DNA from: Synaphobranchus kaupii
Lineage: Eukaryota; Chordata; Actinopteri; Anguilliformes; Synaphobranchidae
Direction: 5' to 3'
Assembly: GCA_029718625.1 (NCBI GenBank)
Contig: CM056376.1
Coordinates: 23,588,841 to 23,652,840 of the forward strand
DNA length: 64,000 nt
Below, piece after piece: positions 37,701-50,100 of this stretch. Both the position numbers and the translations under genes were made by a program. The stretch's first letter is position 1, and each line of letters begins with the position of its first letter. The notes beneath the pieces are model-generated. The model did not search any database. It worked only from the letters and a program-made list of their open reading frames with translations, and was not told the origin of the DNA.

Positions 37701-39524
37701 ACAGACTGTCGGCCCTCTTCTCCACACGTTTCCGCCCCCTCAGGCACCTGAGAGCCTGGCAGGCAGAGAAGAGCTTTCGCACCACATGACATTTTCCACA
37801 TTGATTACACAAACAGTCAAACAATGGAGGCAATGCTGAAAGGCACTGCTAGGACAGAAAGACATGGTTCCTGTACCTGAGATTTCTTCCCCTCTCGCAG
37901 CAGTGCCCTTGCCTCATCTCTGCATCTGCACACCATAAATACAAGCTTTCTCACAAGCCGGATCACAACAATTCTAACATCCACTCCAGTCTTTTGCGGA
38001 CAAAGGCAAAGCTTTTCAATAGCAGACCTGAATTAAACAATAGGTGTCTGACAGGCGGGCTCTATTTCTCATGAGGTTGGTCATCACATGGAGTGAGCGG
38101 AGAAATGGCTTTTTTAAGAGAATCTGATGGGTAAGCCAGGCTCACCCTTTGGTACGGTCAGTGCTGTGGCTCACCTCTCAGCCTCCTGACCCAGCTCCTC
38201 CACTCTCTCTCCCAGCAGCTTCTCACTGCGCTGGAGCTGGTAGATCCCCAGGTCCACATCACTGACCGGGGAAACGCGGCCCTGGTCTGGCTGGGAGAAC
38301 TTCACAATCTGCACAGACAAACACCCGTAAGTACATGCGCGCGCGTGCTGAATCCCATGTCCGACGGCATCATCTACAGCAAACGTGACACCCAACCCTT
38401 GTGAGTCTGCTCACCTTCTCTCCCTCGTGCAGGGATACCGTCACCTGCTTCTCTCTCTGCAGCTGCAGCAGAGCTAGACACAGGGTGGTCTCATCCTGGC
38501 ACACATGGGTGCACAACGCACGCAGCTCCTGGAAGGACAGGAGGGCGCGGCTGGCCATCGGGGAACGCCGGTATACGTTCAGCAACTCCGCTGCCTTCTC
38601 CTGTGGAACACAGACCCAGAGTGACAGGATTTAAATATTCAGTCTAATCTGAATGCATCTCCGAGCTCTACCACCTCAGACAGTTAATTAACAGGTTCCA
38701 GCATATCCTTCAGAGAGCACTTCTGAGTCGTGGTTGGGTTTGACTATGAAGCTCAGCCGAGCAGGAGGCCAGTTTAACTGCCTTGTACAGCGCCACACAC
38801 CTTAACCAGTTCAATGACCACGAAGGACTCCTCTAGAGGGACACGACTGCTGCCCAGAAGGGTGGACAGGGTCCACTTAATTGGCCTCACCAGTAGGAGC
38901 CCCACACCCCACGACAGCCAGCCAGAGTCAACGTTCGCCGCAAACTCTGACTCCTTCTGCACCTTACCACACCTGCAGGGCACAAACAAATGCTGCAGGG
39001 GACTGCATGCTGTAACATTGCATGCACAAAATGGGTGTTTCAGTAGGTGTCTGATGTTGACACATCATATGTGCCATAAGAAAAAGACTAAATTTGTAGT
39101 CAAGTACAAGGCTTTAAATAGCAAAAATGTATTTTCATTTAGTCAAAGAATAACAAGGACCTCAGTGTCTTGTCAACTTTCCTGTAAAGCACATTTGTGG
39201 TGTATGTAAGTCCCGCTGTAATTAAAAGTCTGTGTACCTGGCCATGCCTTGAATTACGGTACCCAACCCCAGAGGCGTATTGCCCTTTCTCTGGAAAATC
39301 TGGTTCAGTTCTTTCAAGTTGACACAAACGGCTCCAAGGCGCCTGCAGGTGCTGATAACTAGCGGCGTCCAAAAATCCATTTTACCATCCCATTCTGCGG
39401 TGTTGACCTCCCGGTTCTCTTTAAAAGCCGAGAACAAGAAGGACATGCGCTCATCATCTGCCCAATCCGGAGGAAATTCCGGGGACAGTCTGGACACGTC
39501 TTCTCGCCCTGGATGAATCGACAT
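34699..39524 (-). CDS. chmp7: Charged multivesicular body protein 7 (ESCRT-III), 10 coding exons
   Basis: ESCRT-III-related protein that binds LEM2 at the nuclear envelope for resealing and nucleates other CHMPs; it also acts in endosomal sorting. Exons: 39238-39524, 38801-38972, 38415-38600, 38175-38308, 37877-37925, 37636-37755, 37177-37275, 36902-36962, 36305-36538, 34699-34754. They total 1,398 nt, 465 aa (human 453); phases are consistent throughout. The start is MSIHPGRED, followed by the conserved [11 protein letters not shown]. The N-terminal half (about 1-215) matches the tandem winged-helix region. The Snf7-like helical core runs from about 245 to 400 ([53 protein letters not shown]). 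A MIM1-like acidic helix [13 protein letters not shown] lies near the C-terminus. If exon 9 is not spliced at 36305 the frame runs on to a stop at 36234, ending ...GYSATSK. Confidence 0.95.
34770..35490 (-). repeat. Degraded interspersed repeat in chmp7 intron 9
   Basis: Phrases such as GTATTCACCCGCCAACATCC, CAGCTCTGAGTCTTCTTGCG and TTCTCAGAAGTGGCTTCT resemble a high-copy fish DNA-transposon family. The match is by eye and diverged, and boundaries are uncertain. No intact coding frame. Confidence 0.45.
35763..36243. mobile_element. MITE-like element, second copy of the 15725 family, at the end of chmp7 exon 9
   Basis: Starts TTAAAGGGACAGTTCACTC. A degenerate inverted end (ACTGTCACTTTGAAG) lies at about 36229-36243, covering the read-through stop of chmp7 exon 9. 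Internal phrases (ATTCTTGCTTTAGATCATGAACCC, GCCAGCCATTGTAAAG) match the interior of 15725-16702. Confidence 0.55.
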
Positions 39525-40290
39525 ATCGCCTGAAAAGGAACGATAGCACAACCACGAAAGTATAGTCATAGAGCAATAATAATAGAGAAAAGTCAGACCC
39601 CCAGTTTAAAGCCCTGCTAAGATCATTGTGGTCCCAGGATGTATCAAATTAAACCGAATCAATGACACAGCAGTAAGTTACTACACGATTGTAATGATAC
39701 CAGGCGCTAAACACATACCAACTAACTTAGTAACATTAGAATAAATAAAAAACAACTCACTGCCAAAGCGTGAAGGCGTCGCAGTGACAGTGTAGTTAGC
39801 CAAACTATCATTAACTCGTGATGATATTTAATGTTAGTTAGCTGCCAGGCTAGCTAGCTACAACAAGGTCCTGGAAGACTGTAATATTACTGAGTAAAGC
39901 CAACCATTTACTCAGCGACATTACATATTAATAAAAGAAATACACCAGTGGACATTGGCATGCTGCACTGCTGTCTTTGTCTACAGGCAATATAACAGTG
40001 TTCCAACATATTACCCCCAAGTGGCCCACCTCACTCACCGAAACTGTATCGAATAGCTAGTTATCTATCTAGCTAGCTACCTAGCTAACTAACTGAGGGT
40101 AGGCTACACGTTAGCAGGTCACTGCTTTTCTCGAAGTCTTAAAAGGTCGATGAAAGCGCCATTTTCTCTCGCTGCCACTTTATCTGGCCTTGAACAAAGA
40201 GCGAAGGAAAAAATGTATATTATCAATCATTACTGTTTACTCAACATATCGTCGAAGCACGGACCCGGAAGTCGTTGTAGTTCTCGTTGT
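39525..40290 (-). promoter_or_regulatory. chmp7: chmp7 5-prime UTR and promoter region
   Basis: Contains an ETS-type site ACCCGGAAGTCG (about 40262-40273) and a YY1-like GCGCCATTTTCTC (about 40156). Both are typical of TATA-less housekeeping promoters, and CTAGCTAGC repeats lie between them and the ATG. The transcription start is probably near 40150-40270. Confidence 0.45.
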
Positions 40291-40748
40291 TACGATTGAA
40301 CAGATTGGCCGCTTAACCAATGGAAATGCAGAATAGGTTTGGGCTACAGGGACTACTGAGAAGACATCACGTGATTAGCGGAGCAACGCATACGACTTTT
40401 CAAATCACTTCTTTGATTTCTAAAGAACTATATTGCAAACCACATGATATGTATATTTATGCATGTTTTTGTTATTTTATTTATTTATATTTACCCTACT
40501 CTTTTACTATATCTTTTGAGCATGTTGTTGGATGCTGTAAGTTTATGTGAGCTGTGTTGCAGTGATTGATGATTGATTGTTATTTTCAAGGTGTTCTGTG
40601 CCTGCTGTATTTTATTTCTTAAAAAAACACGTTGATACATCTGATAGCTTGTTAAATAATATCTGATTAAATCAGGGGACCTTCGTAAATAAATGTAAAT
40701 AAACACATGGATTAATTTTAAATAAAGATATTGTTTGATTTCTACCAT

Positions 40749-40835
40749 TGGTCTCATGAAGAGTGGCAGCTCGAAACGTCACCTTTAATAAGTTTTGGCA
40801 TTGGGGAGCATTTTGCAGTGTGCGGATTTTTCTCA
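40749..40835 (+). mobile_element. 87-bp Penelope/retrozyme-like insertion with degenerate hammerhead core
   Basis: A perfect 15-bp duplication TTTGATTTCTACCAT (40734-40748 and 40836-40850) flanks an 87-bp insert. Near its 5-prime end it reads TCATGAAGAGTGGCAGCTCG then AAACGTCACC. This is a hammerhead-like arrangement: a diverged CUGANGA box, stem II GAG/CTC, GAAAC, and GUC followed by ACC pairing with the upstream GGT. It ends in TTTTTCTCA. The core has one extra base (CATGAAGA), so activity is doubtful. Confidence 0.6.
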
Positions 40836-42139
40836 TTTGATTTCTACCATAACATCTGTAATAGGCCTTCTCGTAGAGGTTCGCTGGATAAAATCCGAAT
40901 ATGATCATGGAGCTATTGGGAAAAGACACTTTATCTTGATCTCACCGATGACAAGAAAAATATCGCAATTTGTAAATTATTATCCATGTCGAACAACCCA
41001 AGTCTTTGTGACAAAATGAAAGAGAATTTGCAAGTAGTTTCAAATGACCATTGACTCATTTGCTTTGCATTGCATCTACGTGGCTTATTTGAGCCCAAAT
41101 TAAAAACCATTTACAAAATAGAGGAATCAAAGGGGCATTGCTTTGTGGTGCTCTCTTTAACGTTCTTTTTAATTAATTATTATTTATTTTATTTAATGAT
41201 TTGCATAGCTTTTCACTTTGCTTGTTTGCGGAGCTTTTGTACTTTGCTTGATTTGCGTATGCTTGTCAGAATACCGTGGGCACTGTGCACGCGATGATAC
41301 AAAGAGTCACGAGGGAGATATTAGAGTGATATTTACTTCCAGAAAGTGAGGCACCATGAATCAGCCTATCTTGGGATATTGGATATTATTCACTTTATAC
41401 TAAATGGACAGTGATTTCAAGACACGGAATTCTGGTGTTCTGGCAACAAGCACAGATTTAAGATACATTTGTTTACGTGAAGTTGTGTGCCTGGGCGGTT
41501 CACAGAAATCCTGTACAGTGCAACATGCTATGGAGACAATAGGCTATCTGGCAACTAAATATTGTAAATAAAACTTTTTTCATTCTCTACTAAAGGCACA
41601 GAATTGAGAAGGAAACCTTTAGGCCTACATTCTATATTAAAGTATAAATACCAATGTATTATCTACAATCTTGATCTTTGTACGTTTTGTTTTATTTGCT
41701 GTTAACAGCGCACATAAAGTCTACAGGCAGAAACTGGGCAAAGTCATCAGCTGAGTTTGGGAGTCAATACCAGAACACAACTAGTTTCATCCTGCAAAGT
41801 TGGCCAAGGATCCTTGGTTATCGCTAAAATAGTTCCAATGTTGTGTCTGGCTCCAAAGATACATGGTACATATCAGATACATATCAGAAAGATACACCCA
41901 TCAGTGCGAGATAGGCTATAGACTACAGCTTGGCACCTGACAAAACCCCCCCCCACAGAAATTGTAAATACTTTCCCCTATACCACCGTTAAAAACCCAC
42001 CTAACTCCCTCTCATTTTCTCAGTGAAACTTACCCCCATACATTTTTCAGAATCCCCTACACTTCGAGAATTTCTTTTCTCTGGAAACCCTGGTTGTCAG
42101 AATTAAAATCCTTTCATCCATCGTCTTCTTTTGTCACGT

Positions 42140-42269
42140 GCTATCGCCACAGCTGTCCGCTTAGTCTCCAGTGGGACGATCCCACTGATCTGGAAGTGTC
42201 CGCAGCTATCGCCACAGCTGTCCGCTTAGTCTCCAGTGGGACGATCCCACTGATCTGGAAGTGTCCGCA
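42140..42269. repeat. Exact 65-bp tandem duplication
   Basis: Units 42140-42204 and 42205-42269 are identical. Each contains the hairpin CAGTGGGA-CGA-TCCCACTG. The surrounding DNA has no recognised gene. Confidence 0.95.
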
Positions 42270-42894
42270 GACTGCAGCGCTTACCCAATCAGATCATTGT
42301 TACAGCGGCAGTACCAAATAGAGCAAGTTTTACGGCTGACAAGGTATTTTGACAAAGAAACGAAAAAAATAATCTGTTTTTAACTGGGTTTGGTTAATTC
42401 GATGTCTTCACACATGTTCATTAAACAATATTAAATTAGGTTGTCACAATACTTTGAGACTAGTCAGAAGTCAATACTAGAGAAAAGCACTTGACTTGCT
42501 CACTTGGCCATCTACAAGTCAAGACAATTAACGATAGACAAAATAAACAAATTAATAAATAAATCAATTTGGTAACTAACTGTAGGATTTATTTGGATGG
42601 TAGGTATGTCATCCGCTAAGTTAGGGGCAAGCCCCATATATGTAAATTATAATATAGGTACAGCAAGCATATTGAATAATTGTCTGTAATATTGTATCTT
42701 AGAATTATAATTAATTGCTATATTTGGTTTTGCTCTGAAAAACATATACGCAAAATAGGTACAGGAAATACTCAGGTATATTGTCAAGGTTTAGAAAGAG
42801 CCACATGAAAGTAATTATGTTTTTAATATATGTGATGTCTACGTAGGGTAACAGTTTCAGAGCTGAACAGTTTCACTACATTATTTGAGATTCA

Positions 42895-43090
42895 GTTCAA
42901 TTCAATTTTATTTGTATAGCGCTTTTTACAGAGAACTGTCACAAAGACGCTGTACAGAGAAACAGAAGGAACATTGAGCAAAAAACAGGCCTGAACCCCC
43001 AACCAGCAAAACGAGGTAAAAAAAAACTCCCCGTGGGAAGAAAAACACTCAACAGTGGCCAGAAAAAATAATTGCAGCCAGCCAGTATAG
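42895..43090 (+). repeat. Teleost interspersed repeat (TTTATTTGTATAGCGCTTTTTACA type)
   Basis: Begins CAATTCAATTTTATTTGTATAGCGCTTTT, continues through ACGCTGTACAGAGAAACAGAAG and includes AAAAAACTCCCCGTGGGAAGAA. I recognise this as a very common fish repeat; the superfamily is not determined. Confidence 0.65.
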
Positions 43091-46000
43091 TTGTGTTTGA
43101 AGTATAGTAGTGTGTCGTGTCCTGTTTGCGCATGCTGACGGTGGGAGCGCGTGGGAAGTGCAGTGCAGTGTGTTTTTGGTGCTGTGGACACAGTGACGAG
43201 ATGAGAGAGGAATAGAAATGAAGGGAATGCAGTAACTTATTTAAAGGATTTTAGGAGAATGGGACCACCTCTTTGGTCCATCATGAGTAGGCATATAGTT
43301 GATTAGTAGACATAATATATATTTTTTTAATTCATTGTAAATATTTCTTATTTTTATTCACTGGTTTCACAAGTTGCCACTTACTGTATTTCCCTCCATG
43401 TGAGGTCTGGTACTGACTGAGGATGTGTTATATATTGTAGCCTAGTAAACCTGCTGTTGTTTTGGGTCTGGGCTAATCATTAAGACGCTGAATGTGGACG
43501 GCTGATGTGCTTGGAAATTCAACTGGGTGAAATCTATGAAAAGAACAAAAATACAAGTAATATAAGCCAATTTATTACTACATAATATGTTTATAATTAT
43601 TTGACAAGCTGTTCCTCATTTGGAGACTTTGCATTGTAAATTGCAAAAACATGCTGTGTATAATAATCCAGTCCCTGCTCAAAATGAGAAAGATTGTATT
43701 GCTCACCCTGGTTTCACCCTGTAATTCTCTGACTTGGTGATAAACTCCAGTGAAGTGATCTATAAGAGTGAATAACCATTCTTATTGATCATTGGGATTT
43801 TCCGAGAGGCCAGCTCAAAACAAAAATTGGTGATCTCAAGGCAAGTTTCAATTTATACAGAGAAACAGTTGGATATTAAAGCATATATTTATTAGTCACC
43901 ATAGCAACATTACTTGGTATGTTTTCAGTTGCACACCACAAAGCACAAGCAGTGACAACAGACTGCTTTGAAGGTGAACATTCAAAAGCAATTATTAATT
44001 ACCCTTACCTTATCATCAACCACAAGTGGAGAGACAAACTTATCTATTTATATAATAGTTCCGTGCAATCAGTAGTCAAACAAAGACTTACACTCGTACA
44101 TATCAACATTATATATATTTTAAAAGGGGTAGGTAAAGTTTTCCAGTGTTTTAAATGTCACTTTGTAATAGTTGTTTTTATGCAGTTTCATAAATTTATA
44201 CCAATACAGTTCTCTTTTAACGCATTCTTCAACCCAAATTTTAAAAGGGCATGCTCATTTTCTCATACAATCATTCGGTCTGTATATCTCTGCTCTTATA
44301 AAATACAAATTTGTGGGATGATGGATAAACAATGACAACTAGAAACAAACATCACATATTTAAACCCAACACAACAGCTCATCTACACAGGAAACAAGGT
44401 AACTCACAATGCATTTCACAGCATTCATTACACACATTTGGCAAACAGTTAATCTCCTGAACAGTAAAATGAACGTCAAACTATTGCTACTGAACAAATA
44501 GACCATTAATTCGTCACATTTGATGTGCAAACATTATGCTGCTGATGTAATATAAGTACGTGGATTTATTGCATACATTCATTGTAGTGAACGATGTGAT
44601 GCTTGTGATACAGAACAATATTAAACAAAATTATCACAAAGCAACAATTACAGATGTCCTGTTTCCCAAGTACACAGACAAAATTAATAAAGATGAATAA
44701 GCAGTGAAGTCAGATGTGTGTTCCTTAGGATGGAAATTAAATATACAATGAAAGTATATGCTGTTTTGACCCATTCTATAGCAAACACAAGGCAATGTTT
44801 CTCTTTCATTAAGTTCACTTAATAGCTCATTCATTTCAACTTGGATGAATAAAATGGTTGTGTGAATTTTGAGAAAAAGTCACAAACCCTTGAAATTTGC
44901 TATTAATCATAAGGGTCAAAAGCTTCAAAGCTCTTTGTAGCCATCAGTGAAAATGAGCAAGGAGGAGATGATTCTACAAAAATAAGACATGAAATCAATA
45001 GATTTTCTGTACAAAGGTTTGTAAAACAAAATCAAACACAAGGTAAAATATTGCTTGTATCTCCCTGTATGAGTTCAAAGAATGAGCTAACACTTTTAAC
45101 ATGTTGTAAACCAAGAATCCATGTTTCTGAAAAGAAAATCTATGAGTGTATTGTGACTTTAAAACATGCAGATCAAACTATATTTCTGCTTATTAGTTAA
45201 TAATAATTAATGAGTTTTTCAGGAGGTGGTTAAGTCACTTTATATTAGAGATCCGTCAGCGCAGTGACGTTTTACAGCCTATTTTTAACAGTCTACTGAA
45301 GAAGAAAAAAATAGGTCAGTAGTTTGGCATGCTTTCATTATGTAATTTTAAAATATAAAGTATAAAAAAGTGATTGAACATTCAGTACTTCAGCATTTTC
45401 TTTTTATTTGTGATGAATTCCCTCCTTCCCGTTGACGTTGACTCTGTATATGTTCACCTTTAGTGTAAATCAGACAGACTGCTTTAATTTGATGAATACA
45501 TTTTATAATGCCAATTAACTCATCAATCAGTAGCAACTAAAGAAGTCTAAAGGAGTACTAACTCTATCTACAAATCCTCTTCGTAATCTGAAAAAGGAAC
45601 ACTTCTCTGTTTGTAATTTTGCCTAAATATAGGTTTGTTTACAAGAAGCAAAAAGAAATGTAATATTAATTATAAATTAAAAATTAAGATTTTATTAATT
45701 CTTTAAAAAAAATTTATATTGCATGTTATAGTGTCTTATACGTTAATAGACCTTTTTGCAGTCATAGCAGTAGCAGTAACTTTACTTTGATTACTTTACT
45801 TTGGGATTACATTTTGTTGACATGTATGAAATGAAAAATAAAGGCCTGTTTAATTTCTGTCAGGCATGTTGGGAAAAAAAGGACAGTCGGATTAGATTGG
45901 TATTCTTATGTTATAGTGAAGAGTAAATGCCCTTATTTAAAAAAAAAAAAATGTAAAAAAACTTTTGAAGCATTGTTAACAGATAAACAAACCCACAGCC

Positions 46001-46102
46001 AAGATGGATTTAGTTTAACGAGTACAACACTGACCTAGTTCCTCCAGCGCCCGGACAATAGGGCTCCCACCCTATGCTTCTATGCTCTGTGGAGTGAAAG
46101 CT

Positions 46103-47158
46103 TTACTTGGCACTGAGGTCTACCACCAGGTGCTGATAGGCCAAGGTGTTGCCTTTGAAGCTGGCGGTCAGTAGGATGTCTTTGTTGTCGATGGAGACAA
46201 GGCTGAAGGCTCGTGGGGCTCGCATATTGAGCTCTTGGAAAGGCTGGAACCGCTGGATGAGGTCATCCCAAAGGTACACGCGGGAGAATGAGAAGTCGCT
46301 CCCCAGAATGAGGTACTGGCGGAGGCCGACCGAGAATGGGTACACGGCCATGGAGCCGCGAGAGGGCAGCGTCTGCACCTCCACAAACCGCTGGCCCTCC
46401 CAGCGCATGATTTTGGAATCCCCAATGAAGCGCGTGAGACATAGGTAGACCACCTTGCGCACTCGGAAGTGCTTGACCATTTGCACGTCCGCCATGTCGG
46501 AGATTTGGGAGTGGAAGGCGAACTGCCGCTGGCTACGGTTCCACTGGAAGACAACAGGGGGCTGGGAGGCGCTGGAGAGGATGAGGCGGGGCTTACCATC
46601 CACCTCCAGGTACTCCACATGGGTGTCGCGGTGCCAGGGGTGGAGGGACTGGTGGGAGTAGAAGCCATTGCTGTTCCAGCGGTATAGGCTGGTGGAGCCA
46701 GCTTTGGAGCTGTCAGCCACCGCAAAGTACCAGTCTCCCTCCAGCTGGAAGGTCTCCACAAAGTTGGGCTTGCGGACACGCGTAGTGTCTATATCCTGGA
46801 TCTTAACAAATCGCTGAGGGTCTTCTTCCCACCTGCCAAGAGTGGGCCAATGGGGTCAGCGGTCATTCGCTAAGTTTCATCAGATACCACATTTCATTAG
46901 ATTTCACAGACTGACTTAAATAATTGCAACCATTTCTTCTACTTTGTCTGCATAACGTGCAGAAAAAACATCCCACTGCAAATGGACACATGTTAAATGC
47001 ATACGTATCTACTGTGTTTTTTGGAAGGGACAAGGGAAAGCAGCGGGAACTCACTTGTAGATGTGGGATCCACCAAAGAGTTGAGCCACCACCATGTAAA
47101 GAGTGTTATTTATCACCACAGGCTTGCAGTAGATGGCTGAACGAGCTGAGAAAGACAT

Positions 47159-47189
<31 letters not shown>

Positions 47190-50100
47190 CCAGAACTCTT
47201 GAGCAGTCAAGAGTTCCATTGGTGCACGTGTGAATTAGAAGACCAATACACAGCTGTGTTATGGTTCTACACCTATGGTATTGATATGCCTTTTTCATGA
47301 AACAATTTTTTTGACATAAGTAAGTGGCAGGGAAAGGAATATGTATCTCCTCTTGCTTGTGCTATGCTTATCAAGATATTTTAATAATGCATATTGGAGA
47401 CAGTGGTCTTCTGTACGGCGGGAGACATTTTGTGTCCCTGAGAAGTATGCTCTGTTTCAGAGCTTTTCTGCAGCCCTTGTGTGATTGATGGGTGTACACC
47501 ACAGGTGAACGGTCCTCTCCACCTCTCTGTGATACAGCCTGGAAACCCTGCCCATCCCCCACCCTCAGCCTCACTCCAAGTCTATTAGTTTAAAAGGGAC
47601 TACATCTATACCGGAATAGATCACATGGGAATTTTTATGAGCCATGGCCATCGAAGATGATTTAGAGCACGGATGTCCAATCAGAAAAGGGCTAGTGTGG
47701 GTCCAGGTTTTTGTTTTAACAGAGCACTACGACACCTGATTCAACGAATTAACTAATCATAGTCTTCAACCAAGACCTTAAGTAGAATCATAGTGCTGGG
47801 CTAAAACAAAGAATCCACACCCACACCGGCTGTTTTTGGGTAAGATTGATCGCCCCTGATTTAGAGGTGGAGCATAGGTCTGTAGTTTGCCTTAAATACA
47901 AACTAAAACACCAAGGAGAATGTAGTTGCAGGTTTTCAGATTTCAGAACAAACAAGAAAATGACGACAATTTCTTTGATTTGAAGGTAAAAAATGGAAGA
48001 TGAAGCCTGCACATTATAGGACTTTTATGGTTATCTGTTTGCCTGCATGCTAATGCTAAATGCAGATAATGCTCATGCTGTCTTTGGAATCACTCATGAA
48101 AAAGGAATCTGGTACCAGTGGTATTCTGATAACAGTGTCAAGAATCTTACCATAATGCTATTTATTGATCACAAGACTAAACTTGACGTCTTAACACCAA
48201 AACATACTGGCCATCAAATATGTACATGGAGGATAGTCCTTACTCACTTTAAGAATAATGCTCTGAAGAATTCTGTGGAAGAAATGAGATATTTCTCGAC
48301 AAGAAGACTTACACGTGATGTTATGGTACTTCCTGAAGACCATCTCCACGTGGTCCCAGATGAACAGCGTGCAAATCCCTGTGTCTGGCTGGGCAAAGAC
48401 TGCAAACTGGTCGTCATTAAATTCGTAGGACTCCACGGACACCGACTGGAAGGGGAAGGTCTCATACACAGCGAAGTCTGGAGGGAGACAGAGGAGAGGA
48501 TAACTGTCCAGTCAGCTCGCTGATGCACGCTGACGAAGGCGGAAGCCGAAACGCGTCCGTGCCCAAATAAAACAAAAGACTGAGTTGCTGTCCTTCTCTC
48601 TTTTTATTATATATACTCTACTAAGGATTCAGCACCGGCAAAACGGAACTAGACAAAGTTGAGCACGTTTTAACTATTTCTCTAACTGTCCAGTCACTAA
48701 TACAAAAAACGTCATACACGCTCACTCTGAGATTGCTCACGGCCCAAAACAGTCACTTTCCCACTGCGTTCCCCAACAGACCTGCGCTGATGCAGTTGAA
48801 GTCACGTGGCGTGAGGTCATGGACACGCCGGCCCTGGAACTCGAAGGGGCTGGTACAGTAGATGGCCGGCACTGAGGTGTTTGTCTTCTCCATCCAGTCC
48901 ACAAGCCACTTGATCTTACAGTCGCAACGGAAAGAGTTTCCCCGCAGATCTCTAGAAACACACAAGACAGAATCATGGGGTCATAGCTATTATCTCCAGA
49001 GACAACCTTACCAAAAGCCTTATCAAAACAGCCAACAACGCTTCAGGACCATGAGCAGGTATTATAATAATGAAAAATAAAGAGTATCATCACTAATTTG
49101 TGCCATCAGAAAAGCTAAGAATTCATCCACATCATGTGTTCTCCTTTTAGCGACATGTGGTTTATAAACTGCACAGGTCCTCAGAGAACATTCAAGTCAA
49201 CAAAAAATGTATGCAGAGCAGTGCATGCTTACAGGTCTGTCAGTATATCCAGGTGTCGGAAGAGTTCCCTGGGAAGGACCTGTAGGTTGTTATTGGACAA
49301 GGATCTGCAAGTGGAGAGGAGCAGGATTGAATCCCAATGGCAATGCACACATTCCCTGGCCAGCACACAACTCTGTTGTTCAGATCAAAACAGACAGACC
49401 TAAAAACAATCACTTCACTTACACTAGGATAAACAAGGGATGTGATTTGTAACATAGTCATGGGATTTGTTTTTAAAACTTTCAAAAGACTTGATAACTA
49501 CTGTATCTGCACAACTTCGAACATTTTCTAAATACTTTGTATTAGGCTGTTTAAATGAATGTTTGAATACTCAGCAACTCCATTTAACACCTCAGGAGTC
49601 ATCCACTGCTGTATACATTACATCATAAAGGAGTCTGCCCAGTTTAGTGCTGTTCCAGTCAGAAGTGTGTGCTGGAAAATGTTGTTACAGCACAGATTAA
49701 TTAAAGCGCAGCTGCACATATCTGGGAAATACTGTAGGTTTCCCATATTACAGCATTGAAGTTGTATCTTTACATATCAAGCATGGTTCCTAAGGCAATG
49801 GTGACTGACATGGCAGCAGTACCTTTTAAGCACATTCCGCTGGACGTTATATAGGCCTATAGGCTGAGAATGTGTACTATTGTTGAACTTGATAAACCTA
49901 CAGTAATTAAATGCACGCTAGACCTTCCTAAGTTCCTTCCTTTTTTATTTCCCCCCCATAAACAGCAGGTTTGAGTTTACTGAGTTAGACCCAGCATATT
50001 CAAAGGATACCTTATGGCTCGAGAGCTTAGTGCAATGTAAAAACTAATCGGAATGCTCTTAAACCAAGAAAAGGAGATACGCACAGGTGAGTCAGTGCTT

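Larger units (their letters stand above)
40291..46102. other. Spacer between chmp7 and lgi3, including the probable lgi3 3-prime UTR
   Basis: No host coding exon recognised. It holds a tiny hammerhead-bearing insertion (40749-40835), a 65-bp tandem duplication (42140-42269) and a fish interspersed repeat (42895-43090). Minus-strand AATAAA candidates for lgi3 occur at 45691-45696, 45413-45418 and about 43888, so the UTR may be 0.4 to 2.2 kb. The 138-codon plus-strand frame at 43919-44335 has no recognisable domain. Confidence 0.55.

Noticed and set aside
43919..44335. 138-codon plus-strand frame
   Set aside because: No recognisable domain, AT-rich composition, and it lies where the lgi3 3-prime UTR is expected on the other strand.
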